Positions 1 through 7,726 of a stretch of DNA of 64,000 bases are shown piece by piece. The number at the start of each line of letters is the position of its first letter. Position 1 is the stretch's first letter. The stretch is from NCBI RefSeq assembly GCF_011601275.1, contig NZ_JAAOLY010000007.1, forward strand, positions 186,001 to 250,000, read 5' to 3'. The notes beneath the pieces were generated by a model that saw nothing but the letters and a program-made list of their open reading frames with translations, did not search any database and was not told the origin of the DNA. This stretch comes from Janthinobacterium lividum. GTDB lineage: Bacteria; Pseudomonadota; Gammaproteobacteria; Burkholderiales; Burkholderiaceae_D. The position numbers and the translations under genes were made by a program.

Positions 1-638
1 CACCGGCCGCCCAGGCCGCGCTGCTGGCCGCCGCGCTGGAGCAGCTGGGCGTGAGCCGCGCCGTCGTGCTGGCGCACTCATGGGGCACCCTGGTGGCGAT
101 CTCGATGGCCCTGCAGCACCCGCACCTGGTGCAAGCCATGGTGCTCGCGTCCGGCTACTACTATCCCAGCGTGCGCTTCGATGTGCTGACGGCAACGCCG
201 GCCATCCCCGTCATCGGCGATGTGCTCAGCCATACCGTGTCGCCCCTGCTGGGTCGCCTGATGTGGCCCCTGTCGGTCAAACGCGCGTTCGCGCCCTCGG
301 CAGTGCCGGACAGCTTCAAGCGCCTGTCGCCGTGGATGATGCTGCGTCCAGGCCAGTTGCGCGCCGAGGCTGAAGAAACGGCCATGATGATACCGAGCGC
401 GGCGGTGCTGCGCAAACACTACCCGGAACTGCGCATGCCCGTGTCCATCGTGGCCGGACGCGAGGATGCGATCGTCAGCGCCAGCCACCATTCCGCGCGC
501 CTGCACGATGAGCTGGGCAACAGCGAACTGACCTTGCTGCCAAGCGCCGGCCACATGATCCAGTACCTGTCGCAACCCACCCTGCTGCGCGAAACGGCGC
601 GCGTCGGATACGGCGCGGGCATTGGCATCCCCGCCTGA
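1..638 (+). CDS. alpha/beta hydrolase, 5'-truncated by window edge
   Basis: The reading frame is open from the first bases of the window, so the true start lies upstream; only about the last 212 residues are seen. The nucleophile elbow of an alpha/beta-hydrolase is visible near base 75 (AHSWGT, with Ser as nucleophile). Later the pattern VSIVAGREDAIVSASH supplies the usual late Asp region and SAGHMIQYLSQP the catalytic His, so the triad order Ser-Asp-His is complete. The substrate cannot be told from the sequence; haloperoxidase/esterase-like family members look like this. It lies directly upstream of a MarR regulator on the same strand, with an 85-base gap that contains a palindrome, so the regulator probably has its own promoter. 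Confidence 0.8.
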   Translation, partial: PAAQAALLAAALEQLGVSRAVVLAHSWGTLVAISMALQHPHLVQAMVLASGYYYPSVRFDVLTATPAIPVIGDVLSHTVSPLLGRLMWPLSVKRAFAPSAVPDSFKRLSPWMMLRPGQLRAEAEETAMMIPSAAVLRKHYPELRMPVSIVAGREDAIVSASHHSARLHDELGNSELTLLPSAGHMIQYLSQPTLLRETARVGYGAGIGIPA

Positions 639-673
639 ACATAAACTGGCCAGGGAAATGCTTTCCGGCCATT

Positions 674-692
674 TATATCACGTTGTGATATA
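674..692. promoter_or_regulatory. palindromic operator, probable MarR autoregulation site
   Basis: A perfect 8-base inverted repeat, TATATCAC and GTGATATA separated by GTT, lies 31 bases before the marR start codon. MarR-family dimers typically bind palindromes of this size in their own promoters. The local stretch is AT-rich in a GC-rich neighbourhood, as expected for a promoter. That this MarR binds it is inference. Confidence 0.6.
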
Positions 693-723
693 TTTGACGC
701 CTTTCTCTCACCAGGCCGCCGCG

Positions 724-1152
724 ATGCCCCTTGCCCCTCCCGCCACACTTGGCAAACATGACTTTACGACCCTGTCGGAATTTCGCTATCAGATGCGGCG
801 TTTCGAGCGCTTCTCCGACGACGTGATCCAGGCGCACGGCATCACGCCGCTGCAATACCTGCTGCTGTTGCATATCAAGGGATACCCGGGCCGAGACTGG
901 GCCACGGTGGGCGAACTGGCTGAACGGCTGCAGGCCAAGCCGCACGGCGTCGTGGCGCTGGTCACGCGCTGCGAGGCATCGGGTCTGGTGGAGCGCCGCC
1001 ACAGCAGCGCCGACCGGCGCCGTGTCGAAATCCACCTGCTGGCCGACGGTGAAGCCATGCTGGCCAAGCTGGCGCAATTGCACCGCACGGAATTGCTGTC
1101 CCTCGAAGGCGTGTTCACCATCCCGAAGCTGGCGGGAGACGGCCATGCATAA
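724..1152 (+). CDS. MarR family transcriptional regulator
   Basis: A 142-residue winged-helix regulator. The MarR core is visible: a helical dimerisation start (FRYQMRRFERFSDDVIQAHG), the helix-turn-helix (WATVGELAERLQAKPHGVVALVTRCEASGLV) and the wing with the typical ERRHSSADRRRVEIHL pattern. The start was set at the internal ATG (MPLAPPATLG), because a longer frame opening at 622 would overlap the preceding hydrolase and the palindrome at 674-692. The last 8 bases overlap the start of the ClC channel gene, so the two are probably co-transcribed and translationally coupled. MarR proteins usually repress their own operon and respond to small molecules such as phenolics; the ligand here is unknown. 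Confidence 0.85.
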   Translation: MPLAPPATLGKHDFTTLSEFRYQMRRFERFSDDVIQAHGITPLQYLLLLHIKGYPGRDWATVGELAERLQAKPHGVVALVTRCEASGLVERRHSSADRRRVEIHLLADGEAMLAKLAQLHRTELLSLEGVFTIPKLAGDGHA

Positions 1153-2905
1153 ATACGATACGCGGCGCGACTTCGATGGCCAGGCGCGGCTGATCCTCAT
1201 CTCCGGTCTCGCCGTCGTGGTCGGCGCACTGAGCACCGTGACGGCCTGGGTGCTGCTGCGCGCGATCCACTTCTTTAGCAACCTGTTTTTCTTCCAAAAA
1301 TTCTCGACCGACTTCACGCCGCCGGCCGGCCACGCGCTGGGCATCTGGGTCATCGTCGTGCCCGTGCTCGGTGGCCTCGTCATCGGACTGATCGCCCGCT
1401 ACGGCACGGAGCAGATACGCGGGCACGGCATTCCCGAAGCCATCGAGGCGATCCTGTTCAAGAAAAGCCTGATGTCGCCCAAGGGGGCCGTGCTCAAGCC
1501 GCTGGCGTCGGCCATCGCCATCGGCAGCGGCGGTCCGTTCGGCGCCGAAGGGCCGATCATCATGACGGGCGGCGCCGTCGGCTCGCTGCTGGCGCAGCAC
1601 TTTCACCTGAGCGCGGCCGAGCGCAAGACCCTGCTCGTGGCAGGCGCCGTGGCGGGCATGACGGCGGTATTTGGCACGCCCGTGGCGGCGCTGCTGCTGG
1701 CCGTGGAACTGCTGCTGTTTGAATTGAGGCCGCGCAGCCTAGCGCCAGTGGCGATTGCCTGCGTCATCGCCGGCTTCCTGCGCCCCGTGCTGATCGACAG
1801 CGGCCCCCTGTTCCCGCTGCATAGCGCGGCGCTGCCGCCATCGGCATTGCTGTCCTGCCTGATCGCCGGCTTGCTGTGCGGCGCGCTGGCCTGGCTGTTG
1901 TCGACGTCGCTGTACCGCGTGGAAGACCTGTTTCACCGGTTGCCATGCCACTGGATGTGGTGGCCGGCCATCGGCGGCCTGGCGGTGGGCATCGGCGGCT
2001 ATTTCCAGCCGCGCGCGCTGGGAGTGGGCTATGACGTGATCGCCGACCTGCTGCACAACCATATCGCGGCCGGTGCGCTGCTCGCGCTGCTGGCCGTCAA
2101 GGCAGTGATCTGGCTGCTGGCCCTCGGTTCGGGCACCTCGGGCGGCGTGCTGGCGCCGCTGCTGATGCTGGGCGCCGGCCTGGGCGCCCTGCTGGGTCCC
2201 TACCTGCCCGGCAGCGAGCCTGCCATCTGGCCGCTCGTCTTCATGGCAGCCACCCTGGGCGGAATGATGCGCGCACCCATCATGGCCGTGGCCTTCGCGT
2301 TTGAACTCACGCACGACGTCAATGCGCTGCTGCCCGTAATGGCCGCGTCGGCAGTCGCCTATGCCTTCACCGTGACCACCATGCACCGCTCCATCCTGAC
2401 GGAAAAGATCGCCCGCCGCGGCTACCATATCTACCGCGAGTACGGCATCGACCCCATGGAACGCCATAGCGTCGCCGAAGTGATGACGCCAGCGCCGCTC
2501 AGCATCGACGCCGGCGCGCGCCTTGCCGACGTGCTGGCCAGCCATTTCAGCGAGACGCAGCGGCATCGCGCCTTCCCGGTCACGCGCGACGGCGCGCTCG
2601 TCGGCATGCTGGACCGTCCCACCTTGCTGGAGCGCCTGCCCGGCAACGGCGACCTGACGGCCGGCGAGCTGTTTGGCGTGAACATGCCGGTTGTCGCCCT
2701 GGCCGATGAAACGTGCCGCGCCCTGGCGACCCGCCTGGCCGTGCACGAACTTGAACGCCTGCCCGTCGTCAGCGACGCCAGGACCTTGCGCCTGATCGGC
2801 ATCGTCAGTCGCAGCGACCTGGTCAAGCCGGCGCTGAACCTCGATGGGGAAGAGCTGCAACGGCAGACGGTGCGGCGCCTCTGGCCGCTGCAGCGCCAGC
2901 GATAA
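1145..2905 (+). CDS. ClC-type chloride channel/transporter with CBS domains
   Basis: A 586-residue inner-membrane protein with about ten hydrophobic segments in residues 10-430. The selectivity-filter motifs of the ClC family are seen: GSGGPFGAEGP (with the gating Glu) near residue 125 and GSGTSGGVLAP near residue 325. The C-terminal third is soluble and holds two CBS repeats (EVMTPAPLSID and later ERLPVVSD...LIGIVSRSDL), which in this family bind nucleotides and tune gating. The start is the ATG that overlaps the end of marR; a longer frame from 1022 lies wholly inside marR. It ends 7 bases before a convergent gene. Its role is probably chloride flux or chloride/proton exchange in acid or osmotic stress. 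Confidence 0.9.
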   Translation: MHKYDTRRDFDGQARLILISGLAVVVGALSTVTAWVLLRAIHFFSNLFFFQKFSTDFTPPAGHALGIWVIVVPVLGGLVIGLIARYGTEQIRGHGIPEAIEAILFKKSLMSPKGAVLKPLASAIAIGSGGPFGAEGPIIMTGGAVGSLLAQHFHLSAAERKTLLVAGAVAGMTAVFGTPVAALLLAVELLLFELRPRSLAPVAIACVIAGFLRPVLIDSGPLFPLHSAALPPSALLSCLIAGLLCGALAWLLSTSLYRVEDLFHRLPCHWMWWPAIGGLAVGIGGYFQPRALGVGYDVIADLLHNHIAAGALLALLAVKAVIWLLALGSGTSGGVLAPLLMLGAGLGALLGPYLPGSEPAIWPLVFMAATLGGMMRAPIMAVAFAFELTHDVNALLPVMAASAVAYAFTVTTMHRSILTEKIARRGYHIYREYGIDPMERHSVAEVMTPAPLSIDAGARLADVLASHFSETQRHRAFPVTRDGALVGMLDRPTLLERLPGNGDLTAGELFGVNMPVVALADETCRALATRLAVHELERLPVVSDARTLRLIGIVSRSDLVKPALNLDGEELQRQTVRRLWPLQRQR

Positions 2906-2912
2906 AAAGAGT

Positions 2913-3590
2913 TCAGGTGAGCAGCGCCTCCTTGCGCACGAAATGCATGGCTTGCGGCTGGTCCACCAGCACGCACCGCTTGCCCGTGCGCTTGCAGTGG
3001 TCATGCACGCGCCAGTAAGCGTCATGGCTGACGCAGCCCGTCTGGCAAATCACCAGGTCGGCTGCCACCAGGCCCGCCTCCAGCGCCGCCACGTCGTCGG
3101 CGCCATCGTCGCCGCCAGCATGGTGCAGGAAGCGCCCGCCCGCCTGCTCGATGGCCAGCTGCGCCACGTTGGCGCCGGCGGCCTGCCGGCCCGCATTCTG
3201 CTCCAGATAGCTGCCCACATACAGCACGGCTTTTTCGCGCACGTCGGCCTGCATGGCTGGCGCGGGCAACCACTGCAGGCGCAGCAGCTCGCGCATCAGG
3301 TCCTGCACGCGCCCGCTGAGCCACTCGACCTTGCGCGCCAGCCTGGCACGCGTCGGCAAGCCCGGCACGCTGGCCGCCAGTTCGGCCAGTTCGTCGCGCG
3401 CCAGCGCCAGTCTGGTATCGCGGATCACGACCTGCGCCCGCGCGCGCATCAATTCCGACTCCAGCTGCGCGATGCGGGCCGCCTGCGCAGCCAGCTGCGC
3501 ACTGCAGCGCGCCTGCGCGCGGCCATACTCGCCCATCAGCACGCGATGCTCGTGCGCGATCATGTCCTCGTTGCCATACACACTGCCCAT
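2913..3590 (-). CDS. DUF2325 domain protein, likely iron-regulated
   Basis: A 225-residue soluble protein. The first half is an Ala/Arg/Glu-rich coiled coil (residues about 10-115). The second half is the DUF2325 fold, starting with VLYVGSYLEQNAGRQ, then GGRFLHHAGGDDGADDVAALEAGL and VICQTGCVSHDAYWRV, and ending VLVDQPQ. The function of DUF2325 is not known. The start chosen is the ATG with a strong GGAGGG ribosome site 5 bases upstream; the longer frame upstream would run through the Fur-box-like sequence. The gene stands alone, tail to tail with the ClC gene. Confidence 0.8.
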   Translation of the reverse strand: MGSVYGNEDMIAHEHRVLMGEYGRAQARCSAQLAAQAARIAQLESELMRARAQVVIRDTRLALARDELAELAASVPGLPTRARLARKVEWLSGRVQDLMRELLRLQWLPAPAMQADVREKAVLYVGSYLEQNAGRQAAGANVAQLAIEQAGGRFLHHAGGDDGADDVAALEAGLVAADLVICQTGCVSHDAYWRVHDHCKRTGKRCVLVDQPQAMHFVRKEALLT

Positions 3591-3653
3591 TATGCCCTCC
3601 TTCACCGCCCGTGGCGCCATGGCGCCAGCCCACGCTACCCCATTGCTCGCATT

Positions 3654-3672
3654 ATAAATGAGAATCATTATT
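3654..3672. promoter_or_regulatory. Fur-box-like operator
   Basis: ATAAATGAGAATCATTATT matches the 19-base Fur consensus GATAATGATAATCATTATC at 14 positions by eye. It sits 63 bases upstream of the DUF2325 start codon, where a promoter would be expected. Iron-dependent repression of DUF2325 is inferred from this match only. Confidence 0.65.
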
Positions 3673-3721
3673 ATTTGTCTATGCGCGTGCGTGCAGTAGG
3701 GGTATGCGGTGGCCGCCAGCG

Positions 3722-4327
3722 TCACGCAGTCGGCGGGCAAGACAGCAGGCGCTGCCAGACGTCGTCTTGCACCTGCCGCACATGCCGCAGGCCGTCGGGA
3801 CCACGATAGATGTCCAGCGTGTTCGGCCACGCCATATCGATGAACAACTGCCGTGCAGGATCGATCAGCAGGGACTGCCCCACATAGTTACCCTTGATCT
3901 CGCCCTTGTTCACGGCCAGCAGGCGCCCGCCGCCCGCAAGCGACCGCTCGTCCAGCGCCACGCCGCTGCGTTCGGCCACGTCGCGCAGCCAGCGCTCGCG
4001 CCAGCGCGCCTGTTCCTCGAACTGCCCCGTGGGTGGACGGTCGAGCTTGACGACGGCCGCCACGGGACCGCCTATGCCCGCCTGCAGCGAAAAGCCCATG
4101 CGTTCCTGCAGTTCGACCGTGTAGGCCTCGCCCTTGACGTCGATCTGGTAGCGCCCCGTCCCGTCCTGCACCAGCAGGTTGGCCTGATGATAGGCAGGCT
4201 TGACGCAACTGGCGTACTGAGAAACGAGCACGTCAAGGAACGGCGGTGCGGCCGGGGTGGATGCCGCCATGGCGGGCGACAGGCTGGCACACAGCGCGGC
4301 AGCGGCCACGCATTGCATCGTATTCAT
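3722..4327 (-). CDS. small secreted protein of unknown function
   Basis: A 201-residue protein with a clear Sec signal peptide (AAALCASLSPAMAAS, cleavage expected after the AMA near residue 21). No family was recognised. The mature part is mixed polar with a region VVKLDRPPTGQFEEQ followed by a charged helix and an end rich in aromatic residues (DMAWPNTLDIYRGPDG). A GGAG site lies 6-9 bases before the ATG. It is transcribed away from the first vgrG, with 222 bases between them, and nothing in the sequence ties it to the T6SS. Confidence 0.7.
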   Translation of the reverse strand: MNTMQCVAAAALCASLSPAMAASTPAAPPFLDVLVSQYASCVKPAYHQANLLVQDGTGRYQIDVKGEAYTVELQERMGFSLQAGIGGPVAAVVKLDRPPTGQFEEQARWRERWLRDVAERSGVALDERSLAGGGRLLAVNKGEIKGNYVGQSLLIDPARQLFIDMAWPNTLDIYRGPDGLRHVRQVQDDVWQRLLSCPPTA

Positions 4328-4549
4328 TCTTGCTCCGGTTGTTGCACAATTTTCTCAATGGTGGAATTGGCAAGATCAGCACTGTACCTGATGGGGAGAA
4401 AACAGCCCACACGGCACCGAACGACAGGCCCTGGCGCACGATTCAATTGAATCGCGCTTGTTAAATCACTATTTCTAAGGTGTAATCTTATAAGTAAATC
4501 ATTGAATTAATTGCAAGCACACTCATCTCGCCACACGGAGTTCCAATCC
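4328..4549. other. intergenic region upstream of first vgrG
   Basis: A 222-base divergent gap whose right half (4440-4545) is clearly AT-rich and should hold the promoter of the vgrG-effector module. I could not find a convincing -35/-10 pair with correct spacing nor a sigma-54 GG/GC signature. A GGAG ribosome site at 4537-4540 precedes the ATG at 4550 and decides that start over the TTG at 4511. Confidence 0.5.
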
Positions 4550-7500
4550 ATGTCCGAATTGGTCCAAGCAAGCGCTTCGTCGTCAGCCGGTGCAGCACCC
4601 GTCGCCAACGGCTACAGCCAGGCCACGCGCCTGCTGAAGCTGAGCACGCCGCTGGGCCCGGACAAGCTGCTGGCTGAATGCGTACGCGGCGAGGAAGGCC
4701 TGGGACTGGGCTATGTCTTCCACATCGCCGCCCTGTCGCTCGATGCGGCCATTCCCCTCAAGTCGCTGATCGGCCAGCCCATCCTGCTGGAATTGCGCAC
4801 GGCCGCCGGCGCCGAGAACTGGCGCCCTTTCCATGGCCATGTCACCGCGGCCGAGCTGGCGGGGGCGAACGGCGGCTTTGCCCGCTATAACCTGACCATG
4901 CAGCCATGGACGGCCTTCCTGGCGCACGGCCGCGACAGCCGCGTCTTCCAGGACCTGGCGGTACCCGACATCCTCGAAGTCGTCTTTGCCCGCTACCAGG
5001 GCCAGGGCATGCTGGCGCCAGCCTGGCGCTTCGACCTGCTCGACCGCGCGGCCTATCCGAAACGCAGCATCTGCAGCCAGTACCAGGAAAGCGACTGGGC
5101 CTTTGCGGAACGGCTGATGAGCGAGGAAGGCCTGTTTTATTATGCCGAACACACGGGCGACGCGGGCAGCGCCAGCCTGGGCAGCCATACCCTCGTCATC
5201 GCCGACCACAACGGCAGCTTCAAGCCCAACGTCCAGTCCAGCGTCGCCTACAGCCAGCCAGGCGCCGTCATGCCGCAAGACACGATGGACCGCTGGCGCA
5301 TGCAGCTGCGCCAGCAAACCAACGGCATCGAGCTGTCCAGCTGGGACTACCGCACGCTGGGCCAGCGCCCCATCAGCGCCGCCGGCGCCAGCGACGGGAC
5401 GATGGCACTGGTCAGCCGCGACGCCCCCGGCGCCTATGCCTACCCGTCGCGCGAACACGGCCAACGCCTTGCCGAACGCCAGCTGCAAGCGCTGGCGGCG
5501 GCCAAGGAAGTGTTTGTTGGCGCCGGCACCGTGCGCACCCTGGCGCCCGGCACCACGTTTACCCTGAGCGGCCAGGCGCAAACGGACGCGGCGGGCGACG
5601 CCGACGCAACGACCTTCCTCGTCACCCGCACGGTGCACCTGATGCATAACAATCTCGATGCGGAGCTCGGTGGCGGACTATTGCAGCGCTTCGGCCGGGG
5701 CTTGCTGGAAGCATTGATCGGCGACGAAGCGGCCGGCAGCCTGCATGCCGTCGGCGACGCCATCAGCGAACGCCCGCCCTACCGCAACCGCATCGACGCC
5801 ATCCGCAGCAAGGTTCCCTACCGCAGCACCTATGCCAACGACCACGGCCAGCTGCTGCATCCGCGACCCAGGATCATGGGGCAGCAGACCGCCATCGTCG
5901 TCGGCCCGGCCGGCGCCCAGCTGCATACGGACCGCGACCACCGCATCAAGGTGCAATTTCACTGGCAGCGGGGTGCACAAAGCCATAGCCGGCTCGCGCA
6001 TCCGGCCGCCGACGGCCACACGGGCGCGCCCGGCGACGACAGCGCCGGCACGTGGGTGCGGGTGGCAACCCCGCTGGCGCCCGTCGCCGGCGCCAACTGG
6101 GGCAGCAACGCCCTGCCACGCGTGGGCCAGGAAGTGCTGGTCGACTTCCTGGAGGGCAATATCGACCGCCCCGTCGTCATCGGCACGCTGTACAACGGCC
6201 GCGGCCAGGAAGATGCGCAAAACAACCAGGTCACCCAGGGTACGGGCGCGGCGACGGGCAATGCACCCGCCTGGTTTCCCGGCCAGGCAGGCGCCCATGC
6301 CCACCCGGCGGCCTTGTCGGGCATCAAGACGCAGGCATTGCAAACGAGCCAGGGCGGCGGCGGCGCCTACAGCCAGCTGGTGTTCGACGACAGCCCGGGC
6401 CAGGGCCGCGTCGCCCTGCAGCGCCACGCCGGTCCGCATCAAGGCACGGCCGAACTGAACCTGGGCCATCTGCGCCACCAGAGCGACAACCAGCGGCTGG
6501 CGCCGGCCGGCTTTGGCGCCGAGCTGAAAACGGAACACAGCGCCGCCCTGCGCGCAGGCGCGGGCCTGCTGCTGTCGGCGCATGGCCGCAATGGTGGCGC
6601 GGGCAGCCAGATGGATGCGCAGGAAGCGCTGGAGCAAATCACGCAAAGCTTGCAACTGCAGACCTCGCTGGCTGAGCAGGCGCAGAAACATTTCGCGCTC
6701 GAGATGCCCAGCCCGGACGCTGCCGGCGCAGCCGCACCAGTTGCCGCCGCCACGCCGGATCAGCCGGAGACGCCGCCCCAGGCCGCCCAGCTCCCCGCCT
6801 TAGCCCAGATGCAGCACAGCATCGAAGTGCTGGGTGCGACGGCTGCTGGCCGCGCCGCAGCCCAAGGTCAGAGCGAGGGCCAGCAGGCGGCGGGCGGCGA
6901 GGGCCAGGCCAGCGCGTATAGCGACCCGCAACTGCAATTGTCCAGTCCGTCAGGCATCGCCGCCACCACGCCGGCCAATGCCGTGCTGGTCGCCGGCGGC
7001 AATGGCAGTCTAGCGGCGGGCGCCGATCTCAACTTTGCCGCGCAGGGCAACAGCTTCTACGCGCTGGGCAAGGGCATCAGCCTGTTCACCTACGGCAAGG
7101 CCAGCAGCAAGGACAAGCCGAACCAGGAAACCGGCATCCGCCTGCATGCGGCCAGCGGCAAGGTCAGCAGCCAAAGCCAGTCCGATGCGACACGGCTGAC
7201 GGCGGACAAGGCCATCACCGTCAGCAGCACCGCCAAGAGCGTCACGGCGGCGGCCAAGCAGCACATCCTGATGACGGCCCAGGGCGCGTACATCCGCCTC
7301 GAAGGCGGCAACATCATGCTGCATGGCCCGGGCAAGATCGATTTCAAGGCCAGCATGAAGGAATTGACGGGGCCGGCAAGCAGCCAGCCCACCTTGCCAG
7401 CGCTGCCGAATGCGGCCGACCTGGGCCGGGCAGTTGAACTGAACCTGCATTATGGCGATCTCGAACCAGTCATTAACTCCCCCTACAAAATCACGTTCGC

Positions 7501-7726
7501 CAATGGCACGTCACTGAGTGGATTACTCAACGACAAGGGCCATGCCCGTCTTGAAAACATTCCTCCCGGCGCATATCACATTGAATATGGCGAGGACCAG
7601 CGCGACTGGGTGGCGCCGCCATTGGTAGCGGAACCTCGTCTGCAGCAAGCGAGGCAGCAGCTGAAACAGGCATCCGCATTGCTGGAAGCGGCCAGGAAAA
7701 CCAGTAAACCGGACCCCCAACCATGA
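4550..7726 (+). CDS. vgrG: T6SS tip protein VgrG with TTR-like C-terminal tail (VgrG1)
   Basis: A 1058-residue T6SS spike protein. The N-terminal gp27-like part (residues about 25-420) has the family pattern SICSQYQESDWAFAERLMSEEGL. The gp5-like OB fold follows (HRIKVQFHWQRG..., then WVRVATPLAP, NWGSNALPRVGQEVLVDFLEG and DRPVVIGTLYNG). Next comes the DUF2345 beta-helix region (about 590-955), split by a long Ala/Gln/Pro linker near 730-800. The last 90 residues after PALPNAADLGRAVELNL form a small transthyretin-like domain (PYKITFANGTSLSGLLNDKG...), which in other VgrGs docks the cognate effector. The stop overlaps the start of the DNase effector by 4 bases (ATGA), so the pair is translationally coupled. 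The effector is probably carried on this VgrG tail without a DUF4123 adaptor. Confidence 0.93.
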   Translation: MSELVQASASSSAGAAPVANGYSQATRLLKLSTPLGPDKLLAECVRGEEGLGLGYVFHIAALSLDAAIPLKSLIGQPILLELRTAAGAENWRPFHGHVTAAELAGANGGFARYNLTMQPWTAFLAHGRDSRVFQDLAVPDILEVVFARYQGQGMLAPAWRFDLLDRAAYPKRSICSQYQESDWAFAERLMSEEGLFYYAEHTGDAGSASLGSHTLVIADHNGSFKPNVQSSVAYSQPGAVMPQDTMDRWRMQLRQQTNGIELSSWDYRTLGQRPISAAGASDGTMALVSRDAPGAYAYPSREHGQRLAERQLQALAAAKEVFVGAGTVRTLAPGTTFTLSGQAQTDAAGDADATTFLVTRTVHLMHNNLDAELGGGLLQRFGRGLLEALIGDEAAGSLHAVGDAISERPPYRNRIDAIRSKVPYRSTYANDHGQLLHPRPRIMGQQTAIVVGPAGAQLHTDRDHRIKVQFHWQRGAQSHSRLAHPAADGHTGAPGDDSAGTWVRVATPLAPVAGANWGSNALPRVGQEVLVDFLEGNIDRPVVIGTLYNGRGQEDAQNNQVTQGTGAATGNAPAWFPGQAGAHAHPAALSGIKTQALQTSQGGGGAYSQLVFDDSPGQGRVALQRHAGPHQGTAELNLGHLRHQSDNQRLAPAGFGAELKTEHSAALRAGAGLLLSAHGRNGGAGSQMDAQEALEQITQSLQLQTSLAEQAQKHFALEMPSPDAAGAAAPVAAATPDQPETPPQAAQLPALAQMQHSIEVLGATAAGRAAAQGQSEGQQAAGGEGQASAYSDPQLQLSSPSGIAATTPANAVLVAGGNGSLAAGADLNFAAQGNSFYALGKGISLFTYGKASSKDKPNQETGIRLHAASGKVSSQSQSDATRLTADKAITVSSTAKSVTAAAKQHILMTAQGAYIRLEGGNIMLHGPGKIDFKASMKELTGPASSQPTLPALPNAADLGRAVELNLHYGDLEPVINSPYKITFANGTSLSGLLNDKGHARLENIPPGAYHIEYGEDQRDWVAPPLVAEPRLQQARQQLKQASALLEAARKTSKPDPQP

